A stretch of DNA of 63,703 bases from assembly GCA_020073205.1 (NCBI GenBank), contig JAIQFR010000013.1, forward strand, positions 1 to 63,703, given 5' to 3'. Position numbers and translations under genes: made by a program. Positions 1 through 9,563 of the stretch are shown one piece after another. The notes under the pieces are model-generated. The model saw only the letters and a program-made list of their open reading frames with translations. It did not search any database and was not told where the DNA came from. This DNA comes from Terriglobia bacterium (GTDB lineage Bacteria; Acidobacteriota; Polarisedimenticolia; Polarisedimenticolales; JAIQFR01). The first letter of the stretch is position 1. Every line of letters starts with the position of its first letter.

Positions 1-30
1 GAATCATCGGACGTGACGGAGACCGTCCGG

Positions 31-1062
31 TCAGCGGTCCCGGGAGATCAGGTAGCCGGGAACCGCTGCGAGCGCTCTCCGCGCCGGGCCGTCGGGGAAG
101 TGCTCGAGTTCCGCGACCGCCTCGGTCGCCGTCCGACTCGCCTGGGCGCGGGCACGGCTCAGGGCACCGCTTTCCTCCAGGAGGTCCGTCAGCTCGGCGA
201 TCTCCGGGGCGCCGGCACCGCCGCCGTCCATGATCCGCCGCGCGAGGTCGAGGCCTCGACCGTCGCCGGAGGCGAGGAGGTAGATGAGCGCGAGCGTGGC
301 TTTCCCCTCGCAGAGATCGCTGCCGGCGGGTTTTCCGAGCGTCCTGGGGTCGCCGGTGAAGTCCAAGAGGTCGTCCACCATCTGGAACGCGAGCCCCACC
401 CGGGTCCCGAAGCGCCCCAGGGCCCCCTCGGTCGCCGCGTCGACGCCGGCCAGCATCCCCGCGATCTCGCAGCAGCCGGCGAAGAGGACGGCGGTCTTCC
501 GCTCGATCAGGTCCGAGTACTCGGCGACGGTCAGGTCCAGTCGGCCGACGTACCGGGTCTGGAGCATCTCGCCTTCGGTCATGCGCAGGGTGATCTCCGC
601 CAGCTTCCGGATGATCCTGAGGCTCTCGGCGTCCAGCGCCATCTCCATGGCCTTGGCCAGCATGTAGTCGCCGAACAGCACCGTGACGTTGTTCCCCCAG
701 CGATGATTGACCGACGGGCGTCCGCGCCGCGTCTTGGCCTCGTCGATGATGTCGTCGTGGATCAGCGTGGCCGAGTGGATGAGCTCGAGGACCGTCGCCA
801 TCAGGACGTCGTGGGATCCGCCGTACCCGCACAGCTTCGCGCACAGCAGGTGGATCGCCGGGCGGACCCGCTTGCCGCCTCCATCGGCCACGAAGCCGCC
901 GATCTCGTCGATGATTCCCACCGGTGAGGCCAGGTTCCGCCGGAAGGTCGCTTCCACCGCCTGCAGCCGTTCCTCGACGAGCGAGAAGATCGCCGGCGCC
1001 GCGGCGACCGGCTCCTGGAGCAGCCGCTCCGCGCGAGACGGAAACCGGTCGGAGGTGCTCAA
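31..1062 (-). CDS. trans-polyprenyl diphosphate synthase (IspB/GGPS type)
   Basis: Condenses isopentenyl diphosphate onto an allylic diphosphate to build a long isoprenoid chain (quinone side chain or undecaprenyl-like carrier; the length cannot be read here). Seen: GKRVRP near residue 63, first Asp-rich motif DDIID near 103-107, and second Asp-rich motif DDLLD near 230-234, all intact. The frame is open up to 1122 (TTG), but that codon has no ribosome binding site. The TTG at 1062 follows GAGGGGAAGGGG and is preferred, giving 343 aa, normal for the family. It lies just downstream of lolA on the same strand. Confidence 0.9.
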   Translation of the reverse strand: MSTSDRFPSRAERLLQEPVAAAPAIFSLVEERLQAVEATFRRNLASPVGIIDEIGGFVADGGGKRVRPAIHLLCAKLCGYGGSHDVLMATVLELIHSATLIHDDIIDEAKTRRGRPSVNHRWGNNVTVLFGDYMLAKAMEMALDAESLRIIRKLAEITLRMTEGEMLQTRYVGRLDLTVAEYSDLIERKTAVLFAGCCEIAGMLAGVDAATEGALGRFGTRVGLAFQMVDDLLDFTGDPRTLGKPAGSDLCEGKATLALIYLLASGDGRGLDLARRIMDGGGAGAPEIAELTDLLEESGALSRARAQASRTATEAVAELEHFPDGPARRALAAVPGYLISRDR

Positions 1063-1144
1063 GCGTCCCCTTCCCCTCGTCACTGGCCACCGAGTGTACC
1101 GGAAATCCTCGCCGGGGGACAACGGCGGCGCGGCGCGCGACCGC

Positions 1145-1810
1145 TCACGGGGAGTCGACGATCTCGGTGCCCGGCGGTGGCTCGAACGTGAACACCGACG
1201 CCGAGAGCCCCGTATTGCGGCGGACCCGGGTGAACAGGTACTGCATCCGGTTTCCCGCGGGATCGAGGACCTCGGCGCCCTCGATCGCGCCTCCCGGCGT
1301 GCGGACCGTCAGGACGACTTCCTCCACGCCGCCGCGGACCGCGTGCGGCACGAGTCTCACCCTGAAGATCCTCGCCGCGCCGGATCCGGCGTAACCGAGG
1401 AACTCCGCGTCGAACAGCCCGCCGATCGCGCCCCGCCCGGCGAGGAGAGCCGGTAGCAGGTCCTGATCGGGATCGAGCCGTCCTCGGATCAGCTGCCGGT
1501 CCTCCGGGATGTAGAGGAGGGTCCGGGCCCCTTCGACGATTGCGGTCTTGGGCTCGGGGTGCAAGTAATCCCAGCGCAGTCGCCCCGGCCGGAGCAGGTA
1601 GAACACGCCGGACTCCCGCGTGCCGGCTCCCAGCGCTCCCGAGAGGAGCCGCTGCTCGAACCGGCAGGTCAGGTCGTTCGTGCCGTCGAGCCATCGCTCG
1701 AGCCCCTCGATCTCGCCTCCCCCGACCGCGGGCTCCGCTTCCGCTCGCATCCCGGCGCCGCCGGAGACGACCAGCGCCGCCAGGACCATCGCGACCCCGC
1801 TCACCCGCAT
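1145..1810 (-). CDS. lolA: outer-membrane lipoprotein carrier protein LolA
   Basis: Periplasmic chaperone that ferries lipoproteins from the LolCDE transporter to the outer membrane. The 221-aa protein has an N-terminal signal peptide (hydrophobic residues about 5-25), then the LolA half-barrel pattern: an early CRFEQ strand, GVFYLLRPGRLRWDY near 68-82, and alternating strands to the end. Length fits the family (about 200 aa). Same strand as the polyprenyl synthase, separated by about 80 nt. Its presence supports a Gram-negative envelope. Confidence 0.85.
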   Translation of the reverse strand: MRVSGVAMVLAALVVSGGAGMRAEAEPAVGGGEIEGLERWLDGTNDLTCRFEQRLLSGALGAGTRESGVFYLLRPGRLRWDYLHPEPKTAIVEGARTLLYIPEDRQLIRGRLDPDQDLLPALLAGRGAIGGLFDAEFLGYAGSGAARIFRVRLVPHAVRGGVEEVVLTVRTPGGAIEGAEVLDPAGNRMQYLFTRVRRNTGLSASVFTFEPPPGTEIVDSP

Positions 1811-1942
1811 CCCACCTCCCCGCCGATACGGACCGCCGTTCGTTCGACCCGAGCGCGTCGCCGACAGGGTACCAGAGGAGCGGGGCCGGTTGCTTCCGGG
1901 AACGGGCGGTGATAATCAAGGGGCCTTCGCGGAGGTGCCTCG

Positions 1943-3070
1943 ATGCGGACCGTTGCCGCCTGCCTCGTGATCGCTGCGCTCTCGATGACGCCCGCCCTCG
2001 CGGAGGGCTCGGCCGTCGCGCCCCCGGCGGCCGGGGACTCCCGCGCCGCCGCGATCGCCCTTTACGACCGGGGACGTTATCCCGAGGCGCACGCCGCGCT
2101 GACCGCCCTCGACGTGGCGGAGAAGGCGGACGGGGGCCTCCTGTACCGCCTCGCGTTCTGCGCGGGAGTCGCCGGCGACCAGGAGGAGCACGCGAGGATC
2201 CTGGCGCGCGCCGTGGCCGCGCTCGAGCAGGAGACCAAGGCCGGCGGACCGATCGAATCGTGGTTCTACCTCTCGAACGCATACCAGAACCTCGGACGCC
2301 CCGCCGACTCGGCGAAGGTCGCCGCCGACGCGACCTCGCGGCTCGAGGCGGGGACGTGGAAGGAACCGGAAGGCGGCGTGGACGTGTTCCGCCTCGCGAA
2401 GCTCTACGCCGACCAGGGACGAGAGGACCGCGCCGAGGAGAGGTACCGGAAGGCGGTCGAAGCGCTGACGCCCGAGGCGGTCCGGTACCCCGCGTACCTT
2501 CGCTGGGCAAGAGGCTACCTCGGCGATCTCGCGCTGCGGCGGGCGAACTGGGAGGAAGCGGCGAGCCAATTCGCCGCCGTGGTGGCGCTGCCGGCGCCGA
2601 TGGCCGGGGAATGGCATAAGCTCGCGGTCGCCCGGGCGCGCATGGGCCGCTGGCAGGAGGCCGCGGACGCATGGCACCAGGCGGAGCAGCTCACACCCGG
2701 CGGAGGCGACGACGCGCGGTACAGCCGCCAGCTCGCGCTGCAGGCCGCGCAGCTCGGCTCGCTGCCCGCTCTGACACCCGACGGACGTACGTGGGACAAG
2801 CCCTCCACGGAGGACCTCGAGAACATGATGCTCGAGCAGGCCAAGGTGGCCCTCGCGCCGCCGCCCGCTGCGCCCGACGTCTCGGCGACTCCGGTCGTGA
2901 CGCCGCCGGAGAATCCGGCCCGGCTCAAGGAAGCGCACAGGATCTTCGTCGCGGCGGGGATCGAGTACGCGGCTCGGGGGCTCCCGATCCGGGAGACGGC
3001 ATTCTCCAAGGGATTCGCCCCGCTGGTGTTCCACCCGGAGCAATGGGAGCCGAAGACGACGGAGAAATGA
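1943..3070 (+). CDS. secreted TPR-repeat protein
   Basis: 375 aa with a cleavable signal peptide (MRTVAACLVIAALSMTPALA), so probably periplasmic or secreted. Residues about 35-250 are helix pairs with the TPR spacing (for example ALYDRGRYPEAHAAL near 38 and ARARMGRWQEAADAWHQAEQ near 232), which usually mediate protein-protein contacts. The last 110 residues are Pro/Ala-rich then polar and match nothing I know. Divergent from lolA and convergent with the next gene (stops about 22 nt apart). Specific function unknown. Confidence 0.8.
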   Translation: MRTVAACLVIAALSMTPALAEGSAVAPPAAGDSRAAAIALYDRGRYPEAHAALTALDVAEKADGGLLYRLAFCAGVAGDQEEHARILARAVAALEQETKAGGPIESWFYLSNAYQNLGRPADSAKVAADATSRLEAGTWKEPEGGVDVFRLAKLYADQGREDRAEERYRKAVEALTPEAVRYPAYLRWARGYLGDLALRRANWEEAASQFAAVVALPAPMAGEWHKLAVARARMGRWQEAADAWHQAEQLTPGGGDDARYSRQLALQAAQLGSLPALTPDGRTWDKPSTEDLENMMLEQAKVALAPPPAAPDVSATPVVTPPENPARLKEAHRIFVAAGIEYAARGLPIRETAFSKGFAPLVFHPEQWEPKTTEK

Positions 3071-3092
3071 GCGCGGCGCCGCGGCGGCGCGA

Positions 3093-3452
3093 TCAGAACC
3101 TGTCGGCGAGGTCGCCGAGGACCGGGATCTTGAAGCGCTCGCCCTCCAGCGCCCGTACGACGCACATGAGCATCAGCAGAAGGATTCCGACCCCGACGAG
3201 GGAGATCGCGGCCCAGAAGAGGTCTCCGAAGAACGGCCAGGCGTACCCTCGGAGCAGCAGGTACACCGGCCGAACCACGACGTACAGAGCGGCGACGGTC
3301 GCGGTCAGCACCAGGCCCTGCTTGGCGTGCCACTTCACCAGCTCCCGCCGGCTCGCCACGAGGGAGAACAGAGCGAGGGGGCCCAGATAGTCGAACACCA
3401 GCAGGATCCGGTCCTGGTCGCTCAGATCGCTCGCGAGCTCCTGGGATTCCAT
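3093..3452 (-). CDS. DUF4870/Tic20-like small membrane protein
   Basis: 119 aa with a soluble N-terminal segment, the phrase REL(V)KWHAKQGLVL near 37-49, and hydrophobic segments near 25-35, 47-68 and 78-98. The WHAKQG motif followed by transmembrane helices is typical of the DUF4870/Tic20-like family, whose bacterial role is not established. Monocistronic between convergent and divergent neighbours. Confidence 0.7.
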   Translation of the reverse strand: MESQELASDLSDQDRILLVFDYLGPLALFSLVASRRELVKWHAKQGLVLTATVAALYVVVRPVYLLLRGYAWPFFGDLFWAAISLVGVGILLLMLMCVVRALEGERFKIPVLGDLADRF

Positions 3453-3549
3453 TCGTCGCCTTTATATCGTCCCCCGGGGGCCGCCGTCAACGGGACGCGC
3501 ACGGGACGCCGCCGCGGCAGCGCGGGGGCGCGCGTCCGGCGGTACCCTG

Positions 3550-3555
3550 TATACT
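3550..3555 (+). promoter_or_regulatory. possible -10 element of mutS, near-leaderless
   Basis: TATACT lies 10 nt before the mutS ATG, preceded by TG (an almost extended -10). No -35 is recognisable, and no Shine-Dalgarno sequence lies between it and the ATG. If used, transcription would start within a few nucleotides of the start codon. Confidence 0.35.
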
Positions 3556-3565
3556 TCGTCGGCCG

Positions 3566-6238
3566 ATGCTCGAAGCTTCCTCCACCACCCCGATGTTCCG
3601 GCAATACCGGGAGCACAAGCGCAGCCACCCCGGCGCGATCCTGCTCTTCAGGATGGGCGATTTCTTCGAGATGTTCTACGAGGACGCCCAAGAGGCGAGC
3701 CGGCTGCTGGACCTGACGCTCACCGCCCGGGGGAAGGGGACCGAGCACGCGGCGCCGATGTGCGGCTTTCCCCACCATCAGCTGGACGCCTACACCGCCA
3801 AGCTCGTCAGGGCGGGTCGGAGCGTCGCAATCTGCGATCAGGTGGAGGATCCGAGAACCGCCAAGGGGCTCGTCCGCCGCGATGTCGTGAGGGTCGTGAC
3901 CCCGGGAACGCTCACGGATCCGGGGGAGCTCGACGCGCGGGAGAACTCGTGGATCGCATCGGTCGCCGAGGCCGAGGGGGCCCTGGGGGCGGCGTTCCTC
4001 GACGCTTCCACCGGCGAGTTCCTGGCCTGGCAGTCCCCGGCGGACGACGCCCGCTGGGACGCGCTGGCCGAGCGCCTCCTCGCGTTCGGGCCGAAGGAGA
4101 TCGTGCATCCCGAGGATTTCCCGTGGCCCGAGGCGTTCCGCCGGGAGAAGATCGGCTCGGCCGTGCTCACGTCCGTCGAGCCGTATCCTTTCGCGCCCGG
4201 ACGGGCCGCGGACCTGCTGGCGAGGCACTTCGAGGTCGCGTCCCTGAACGGCTTCGGGCTGGAGCAGCGGCCGGCCGCGACCGGCGCCGCCGGTGGGCTC
4301 CTGCTGTACCTCCAGGAGACCCAGAAGAGCGCCCTCCAGCACATCGACGGGATCGCGGTCCACGAGCCGTCGCGCCACCTCCTCCTCGATCCCTCCACCC
4401 GGCGCAACCTCGAGATCGAGCGCTCGGCCCGGGACGGCGCCCGCCCGGGATCGCTCCTCCACGCCATCGACGCGACGCTCACCTCCGCAGGCGGGCGCCT
4501 CCTCCGGCAGTGGATCCTCTCGCCGCTCGCCGACGTCGACGGGATCGCGCGCCGGCTCGACGCGGTCCAGGAACTGCTCTTGAATCCGGCCGCGAGGCTC
4601 GACGCCCGGGAGCGGCTGAAGCCGTTCCACGACGTGGAGCGGCTTCTCGGCCGGACCGTCGCCGGGACGGCGAACGCGAGAGACCTGCTCTCCCTCGGGG
4701 CCTCCCTCGCCCGCCTGCCCGGGCTCGTCGAGGCTCTGGCGGAACTCGAGGCGCCGCTCGTCCGCGCGACGCTGGACGGACTCGACACGTGCGTGGACGT
4801 CGCGACCCGGCTGGAGATCGCGCTGGCGGAGTCGCCCCCGCCGGGCTTGAGGGAGGGCGGCCTGATTCGCGAGGGGTTCCATGCGGAGCTGGACGAGCTC
4901 CGCGCGATCCGTCGGGACGGCCGAGCCTATATCGCCTCGATCGAGTCCCGGGAGCGCGAGGCCACGGGGATCGGGTCGCTCAAGGTCCGGTTCAACAAGG
5001 TGTTCGGTTACTACATCGAGGTCTCCCGGCCCAACCTGCGCCTGGTTCCGGCGCACTACCTGCGAAAGCAGACCATCGCCGGCGGCGAGCGCTTTCTGAC
5101 GCCGGAGCTGAAGGAGCACGAGGCCAAGGTCCTGAACGCGCAGGAGCGGATCGAGTCGCTGGAGTACGAGATCTTCTGCGCGCTACGTGGCGAGGTGGCG
5201 GGACAGGCGCACCGCATCAAGGCCGCCGCCCGCGCCGCCGCCCTGATCGACCTGCTCGCGGCCCTCGCCGAGATCGCGGGCGACCGCGGCTACTGCCGCC
5301 CTAAGGTCCACGACGGGACCCGCCTCAGGATCGTGGCCGGCCGGCACCCGGTCGTGGAGCGCGCCTTGCTCGATACGCGGTTCGTGCCGAACGATACCGA
5401 CCTCGACGCCGCCGGCGAGGCGATCTCGATCCTGACCGGACCGAACATGGGAGGCAAGTCGACGTACCTGCGGCAAGTGGGGCTGATCGTGCTGCTGGCG
5501 CAGGCGGGGTCGTTCGTCCCGGCGGACCAGGCGGAGGTCGGGATCGTCGATCGTATCTTCTGCCGCGTCGGCGCGTCGGACAGCCTCGCGGAAGGGCAGA
5601 GCACGTTCATGGTGGAGATGATCGAGACCTCGATCATCCTCCACCACGCGGGACGCCGGAGCCTCGTGCTCCTCGACGAGATCGGCAGGGGAACGGCGAC
5701 GTTCGACGGGATGGCGATCGCCTGGGCGGTGGTGGAGTCGCTGCACGGCCGGCGAGGAGGCCCGCCGCGCACGATCTTCGCGACCCATTACCACGAGCTG
5801 ACCGAGCTGGCGGTGGCATTGCCGGGCGTCGTGAATCACCGCATGGGCGCGCGGGAGCGCGGCGATCGGGTGATCTTCCTCCACCGGGTGGAGCCCGGCG
5901 CCGCGGACAAGTCCTACGGCATCCAGGTGGCGCGGCTCGCCGGGATTCCGCAGCCGGTGATCGCGCGAGCCAAGGAGATCCTGACGAACCTGGAGAGGGA
6001 CGAGTTCGGGCGGGATGGGCTTCCGCGGCGCTCGAGGCGTCAGGAAGGGGGCGGGCCGCCGGGCCAGCCGAACCTGTTTTCGGTGTGCGAAGCGGCGCCG
6101 CCTCCCGCGGAATCCGCCGATCCTGCGGCCGCCGAGGTACTGGCCGATCTCCGCGTTGCGGACCCGAATCGCCTCACGCCGCTGGAAGCGCTCCAGAAGC
6201 TCGCGGCGTGGCGCGTCAGGCTCGGCGTCGAGGAATGA
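3566..6238 (+). CDS. mutS: DNA mismatch repair protein MutS
   Basis: Recognises base mismatches and small loops and, through its ATPase, recruits MutL. Seen: the Phe-X-Glu mismatch wedge in GDFFEMFYED (F33, E35), connector and lever/clamp regions through about residue 560, Walker A GPNMGGKST near 625-633, Walker B LVLLDEIGRGT, the signature FATHYHEL, and a C-terminal LEALQKLAAWR helix that usually mediates dimerisation. At 890 aa it is full length (MutS1). The start codon sits the usual ten or so residues before the first conserved motif, but lacks a clear ribosome binding site. No mutL is in the window. Confidence 0.97.
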   Translation: MLEASSTTPMFRQYREHKRSHPGAILLFRMGDFFEMFYEDAQEASRLLDLTLTARGKGTEHAAPMCGFPHHQLDAYTAKLVRAGRSVAICDQVEDPRTAKGLVRRDVVRVVTPGTLTDPGELDARENSWIASVAEAEGALGAAFLDASTGEFLAWQSPADDARWDALAERLLAFGPKEIVHPEDFPWPEAFRREKIGSAVLTSVEPYPFAPGRAADLLARHFEVASLNGFGLEQRPAATGAAGGLLLYLQETQKSALQHIDGIAVHEPSRHLLLDPSTRRNLEIERSARDGARPGSLLHAIDATLTSAGGRLLRQWILSPLADVDGIARRLDAVQELLLNPAARLDARERLKPFHDVERLLGRTVAGTANARDLLSLGASLARLPGLVEALAELEAPLVRATLDGLDTCVDVATRLEIALAESPPPGLREGGLIREGFHAELDELRAIRRDGRAYIASIESREREATGIGSLKVRFNKVFGYYIEVSRPNLRLVPAHYLRKQTIAGGERFLTPELKEHEAKVLNAQERIESLEYEIFCALRGEVAGQAHRIKAAARAAALIDLLAALAEIAGDRGYCRPKVHDGTRLRIVAGRHPVVERALLDTRFVPNDTDLDAAGEAISILTGPNMGGKSTYLRQVGLIVLLAQAGSFVPADQAEVGIVDRIFCRVGASDSLAEGQSTFMVEMIETSIILHHAGRRSLVLLDEIGRGTATFDGMAIAWAVVESLHGRRGGPPRTIFATHYHELTELAVALPGVVNHRMGARERGDRVIFLHRVEPGAADKSYGIQVARLAGIPQPVIARAKEILTNLERDEFGRDGLPRRSRRQEGGGPPGQPNLFSVCEAAPPPAESADPAAAEVLADLRVADPNRLTPLEALQKLAAWRVRLGVEE

Positions 6239-6262
6239 GACCGCGCACCGAAGGCGCCCGCG

Positions 6263-6607
6263 TCAGAACGACTTCAGCGCCTCCGGCTCCTCGCTGAACG
6301 TGTCGAAGACTTCTTCCAGCTTGGTGAGCTGCAGCAGGTCGTAGACCTTGCCCGAGGGCTTCAGGAGGCGGACCGTGCCCCCCTTCTCCCTGGCCCGCTT
6401 GTAGCACGCCACCAGCTCTCCGATCCCCGCCGAATCCATGTACGAGATCTTGTCGAGGTTGAGCAGGATCTGGGTCTTGCCCGCGTCGATGAGCTCGTGG
6501 ACCTTGTCCCTGAGCACGACGTCTCCCTCGCCGATGGTGATCTTTCCCGACAGATCCAGCACCGCAACATTCCCGACCTGCCGGAGCGCGGCCTTCATCA
6601 TCGTCAT
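6263..6607 (-). CDS. STAS-domain anti-sigma factor antagonist
   Basis: 114 aa, a single STAS domain of the SpoIIAA/RsbV type. The phosphorylatable serine lies in MDSAGIGEL near residues 58-66. Such proteins, when unphosphorylated, bind the partner kinase/anti-sigma factor and free a sigma factor or other effector. Its ATG overlaps the stop of the upstream HATPase gene (ATGA), so the pair is probably translationally coupled and made in matched amounts. No cognate sigma gene is adjacent, so the target is unknown. Confidence 0.88.
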   Translation of the reverse strand: MTMMKAALRQVGNVAVLDLSGKITIGEGDVVLRDKVHELIDAGKTQILLNLDKISYMDSAGIGELVACYKRAREKGGTVRLLKPSGKVYDLLQLTKLEEVFDTFSEEPEALKSF

Positions 6608-7080
6608 GTCCTCCGTGGAATCGCCGGCCCGTACGACCGATCTTCACCCGCCCCGCGCGGAGGGTGGTGAGCCTTGATCAGCGTGACCTCCATGCCGCGC
6701 CCTTCGAGGTAGCGAAATCTCACGTCGTCCACGAAAGCCCGGATGAGCAGGAGTCCCCGGCCGGAGGTCCTCAGCCGGTTGTCACCCACCGTCGGATCGG
6801 GCGTCGCGACCGGGTCGAAGCCTCGTCCCCTGTCCACGACCTTGGCCTCGAGCCCCTCCGCGCTGGCGACCAAGGTCACCTCCACGTCCAGCGCCGGGTC
6901 CGAGCGATTGCCGTGGACGATGGCGTTGATCAGCGCCTCCCGGACCGCTAGGGCCGCGTTCAGCCCGTCCTCCTCATCGAGCCCCACGATCTCCGAGAGC
7001 TTCTCCGCCACCGTGTGCACCAAATCGACCAGCCGCACCTCGCTGGGGATCACGAGCTTCACCGAGGTCGCGGCCGCCAT
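6604..7080 (-). CDS. RsbW/SpoIIAB-type serine kinase (HATPase_c)
   Basis: Partner-switching kinase that phosphorylates the STAS serine of the adjacent gene product. HATPase motifs are visible: N box AVREALINAIVHGN, G1 box VVDRGRGFDP, and the glycine lid TSGRGLLLIRAFVDDV. The frame is open farther upstream to 7170, but the ATG at 7080 has a GGAG ribosome binding site and gives about 158 aa with the usual N-terminus (VKLVIPSEVRLV). Operon with the STAS gene. Confidence 0.87.
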   Translation of the reverse strand: MAAATSVKLVIPSEVRLVDLVHTVAEKLSEIVGLDEEDGLNAALAVREALINAIVHGNRSDPALDVEVTLVASAEGLEAKVVDRGRGFDPVATPDPTVGDNRLRTSGRGLLLIRAFVDDVRFRYLEGRGMEVTLIKAHHPPRGAGEDRSYGPAIPRRT

Positions 7081-7394
7081 GGTCTCCGCTGGGACTCCTG
7101 CACCTGGCGGCGCGTTTCGTGCATGCCGCAGGGTGCGGATGAGGATACCGGCGAGGCTGATGGAAGTCAAATCGCACGGTGTGGGCAGGCCGGTCCGTCT
7201 CCCTCAGAACACCGACGGCCCGGACGGCAGGAATCGCTCCATCCGACCGAAAGGGGCGGTCCCGAGGAAGTGCGAGAAATGGGTCAGCCTAAGGCCCGCC
7301 CCCAGCGCGAGCCGCACCGCCTGATGGTTCACTCTCTGAAGGTCGAACGAGTCGGGGACCTGCGTCGGCCGGGGCAAGCCGGAGAACAAGTAGC
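7081..7394. other. intergenic stretch without a convincing gene
   Basis: About 314 nt between the end of the TonB receptor gene and the start of the kinase gene, both on the minus strand. It should contain the kinase/STAS promoter, but I see no strong -35/-10 pair. Open frames here lack ribosome binding sites and recognisable protein patterns. Confidence 0.5.
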
Positions 7395-9563
7395 TCAGGC
7401 CCGCTTGCGCTCCCCCAGGCGGATCCGGGCCGACAGGAAGATCTCCCGCGTTGCGGCCGTGTGGTACGAATTCCCGTCCGGGTCCGGCTCCGTGAACGCG
7501 ATGTACTTGCGGTTCCCCGCGTTCCGGACGACGAGGGAGACGTCCCCACCGGCGGACCGCGCCTGCCAGCGGTAGGCGGCGCGGAGGTGAACCAGCCCGT
7601 ACCCCCAAGACCAGCTCGTGTTGGTCGGGTCCACGTAGGCGCGGCTCAGCGCCTCGAGGCTCGCCCCGAAGGTCCAGCGCGGGACCCCCCGGTACTCGAG
7701 GTCCAGGTACGCCTGGTGCCGTGGGATGTTGGGGAGCCATGCGTCCCGCAGGCTCAGCGGCACCTGGGTGCCCGGATCCTCGGGGTCCACCGCCTGCGTG
7801 TAGAACTTCACGTCCGAGTACTTGAAGTCGGAGTACGTGTACGCGAGCTGCGTCGAGAACCCCTCGAACGGCTCCCAGCCCACCGACGTCTCGAGCCCGT
7901 ACCTGCGGCTGGACCCGGCGTTGTAATAGAAGGTCTCGAGGTCTCTTCCCGCGACCCGGTAGCGGCCGAAGTCGTTGTCGGTGCTCATGTGGAACACCGC
8001 GACGTCGTACGAGCCCTGCTTGCCGAGGGAGCCGCGGGCGCCCACCTCCTCGCCGCTGGACGTCTCCGCGACGAGGCTCTGGTTGTAGCCGCCGAACGCG
8101 ACGGGATTGTTGATCAGCTCCTCGGTGGTCGGAGGCGTGAAGCCCTGGCCCCAGTTCGCGTAGAAACCGCGGCTCTTCCACGGGTTCCAGGTCGCGCCGA
8201 TGCGCCCCGTGGTCTTGTCGTAGCTCGGCAGCGAGACCGGCGTCATGGCCAGCCGGTCGTCGAAGTCGGTGTTGAATCCGTCCCACCGCAGGCTCCCGAC
8301 GAGGCCCCACCCATGACCCAGCTCGAGCCGATCCAGCAGGAAGACGCCGCGGCTGCTCTGGTGGTACGCGGTGTCCGTGGGCAGCTGCGCGACGATCTCC
8401 GGATACACGTCAGGATGTGCGGTGGCCAGGAGAGGATTCACGACCTTCTGCTCGTCCACGGACTGCCAGGCGAGGTCGACACCGACGCTGAAGTCGTTCT
8501 TGATCCCCTCGCTTCCCCCGGTGTGCAGGGTGTACTGCAGCAAGGCGCCGGGGTTACTGTAGGTCCGGTAGATCACCGTGGACGGCACGGATTCCCGCCA
8601 GGTCGTGAGACGCGAGTAGATCGCGAACGAGAAGGTGTTGTGGGACCCTGGCGTGTAGTCGCCGGTCAATCCCGTGGTCACGCGCCGAGTGTACTGGTAC
8701 TCGTTCGAGGCTACCCCGTCCGGGTTCGCCTGCCTGGGGTCCTGGAACACCTGGTCGATGTTGAGCCCTTCCGCGTTCCCGTTGAAGTACTCGGTCTGCG
8801 CGACGATCGCCGTCAGGTGGCTCGACGGCCCCCGGGTCCAGCTCAGCTTCCCGTAGACGTTGGTGGCGTCGGAAGCGGTGTGAACGCGGTAGCCGTCGTC
8901 GAACATCCGCGAGGCGGAGAGGCGGTACGACAGCGCGCCCGCCGTGCCGTCCGTCTCCGCGAAGAGCTTCCGGAAGCCGTAGGAGCCGACGTTGATGGAC
9001 GCGTCTCCCTCGGGGTTCCTCGGGCCGCCGTCCCGCGTCACGATGTTGATCACCCCTCCGGCGGCGCCGGCGCCGTAGAGCGACGACATCGGGCCCCTCA
9101 GGACCTCCACGCGCCGGACCGTCTCCCAGTCGACGTCGAACAGATCGGGCACGAGCCCCATGGGATCGTTCAGCGGGATCCCGTCGAGGAGGACGGCGAT
9201 CCGCCGGACGCCCCGCTCGGTGAGGATTCCCTCGCCGCGAATCGAGAGGTGCACGCGCTCGCCGTCGGCCTGGTTGTCCACCTTGACGCCCGGCACGAAC
9301 TTGAGCGCGTCGTCGGCGGCGATGGTCTTGGATCTCGTCTTCTCGAGGTCCTGCTGGTCCACCACCGTCGCGGCGCCGGGGATCTCCATGAGCGGGACCT
9401 CGATGCGGGGAGCGGTCACCACCACGACCTCGGTGGACTCGATCCGCGGGATGTCCTTGTCCGTCTCGGGCGCGGAACCCGGATCGGCGAGGGTGGGCGC
9501 CGCGGCCAGCGCGACGATCGAGAGTAGAAGGAAGTGAAGAGGGCGCGTTCGTCGGGTTGTCAT
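7395..9563 (-). CDS. TonB-dependent outer-membrane receptor (BtuB/CirA-like)
   Basis: 722 aa. Signal peptide (about 1-26), then a TonB-box-like stretch with STEVVVVTAPR near 43-53, a plug domain (about 60-170, with VLRGPMSSLYGAGAAGGVINIVTRD near 154-178) and a long beta-barrel ending in an aromatic/basic strand. The family imports siderophores, corrinoids, metals or other large ligands using TonB energy; the ligand cannot be told from sequence. A good GGAGGT ribosome binding site lies 8 nt before the ATG. It follows a BlaI/M56 pair on the same strand across a 217-nt leader, so BlaI may control it. Confidence 0.9.
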   Translation of the reverse strand: MTTRRTRPLHFLLLSIVALAAAPTLADPGSAPETDKDIPRIESTEVVVVTAPRIEVPLMEIPGAATVVDQQDLEKTRSKTIAADDALKFVPGVKVDNQADGERVHLSIRGEGILTERGVRRIAVLLDGIPLNDPMGLVPDLFDVDWETVRRVEVLRGPMSSLYGAGAAGGVINIVTRDGGPRNPEGDASINVGSYGFRKLFAETDGTAGALSYRLSASRMFDDGYRVHTASDATNVYGKLSWTRGPSSHLTAIVAQTEYFNGNAEGLNIDQVFQDPRQANPDGVASNEYQYTRRVTTGLTGDYTPGSHNTFSFAIYSRLTTWRESVPSTVIYRTYSNPGALLQYTLHTGGSEGIKNDFSVGVDLAWQSVDEQKVVNPLLATAHPDVYPEIVAQLPTDTAYHQSSRGVFLLDRLELGHGWGLVGSLRWDGFNTDFDDRLAMTPVSLPSYDKTTGRIGATWNPWKSRGFYANWGQGFTPPTTEELINNPVAFGGYNQSLVAETSSGEEVGARGSLGKQGSYDVAVFHMSTDNDFGRYRVAGRDLETFYYNAGSSRRYGLETSVGWEPFEGFSTQLAYTYSDFKYSDVKFYTQAVDPEDPGTQVPLSLRDAWLPNIPRHQAYLDLEYRGVPRWTFGASLEALSRAYVDPTNTSWSWGYGLVHLRAAYRWQARSAGGDVSLVVRNAGNRKYIAFTEPDPDGNSYHTAATREIFLSARIRLGERKRA

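Noticed and set aside
7204-7394. Small minus-strand gene after the TonB receptor
   Set aside because: An open frame exists, but it lacks a start with a ribosome binding site after the receptor stop and shows no recognisable pattern.
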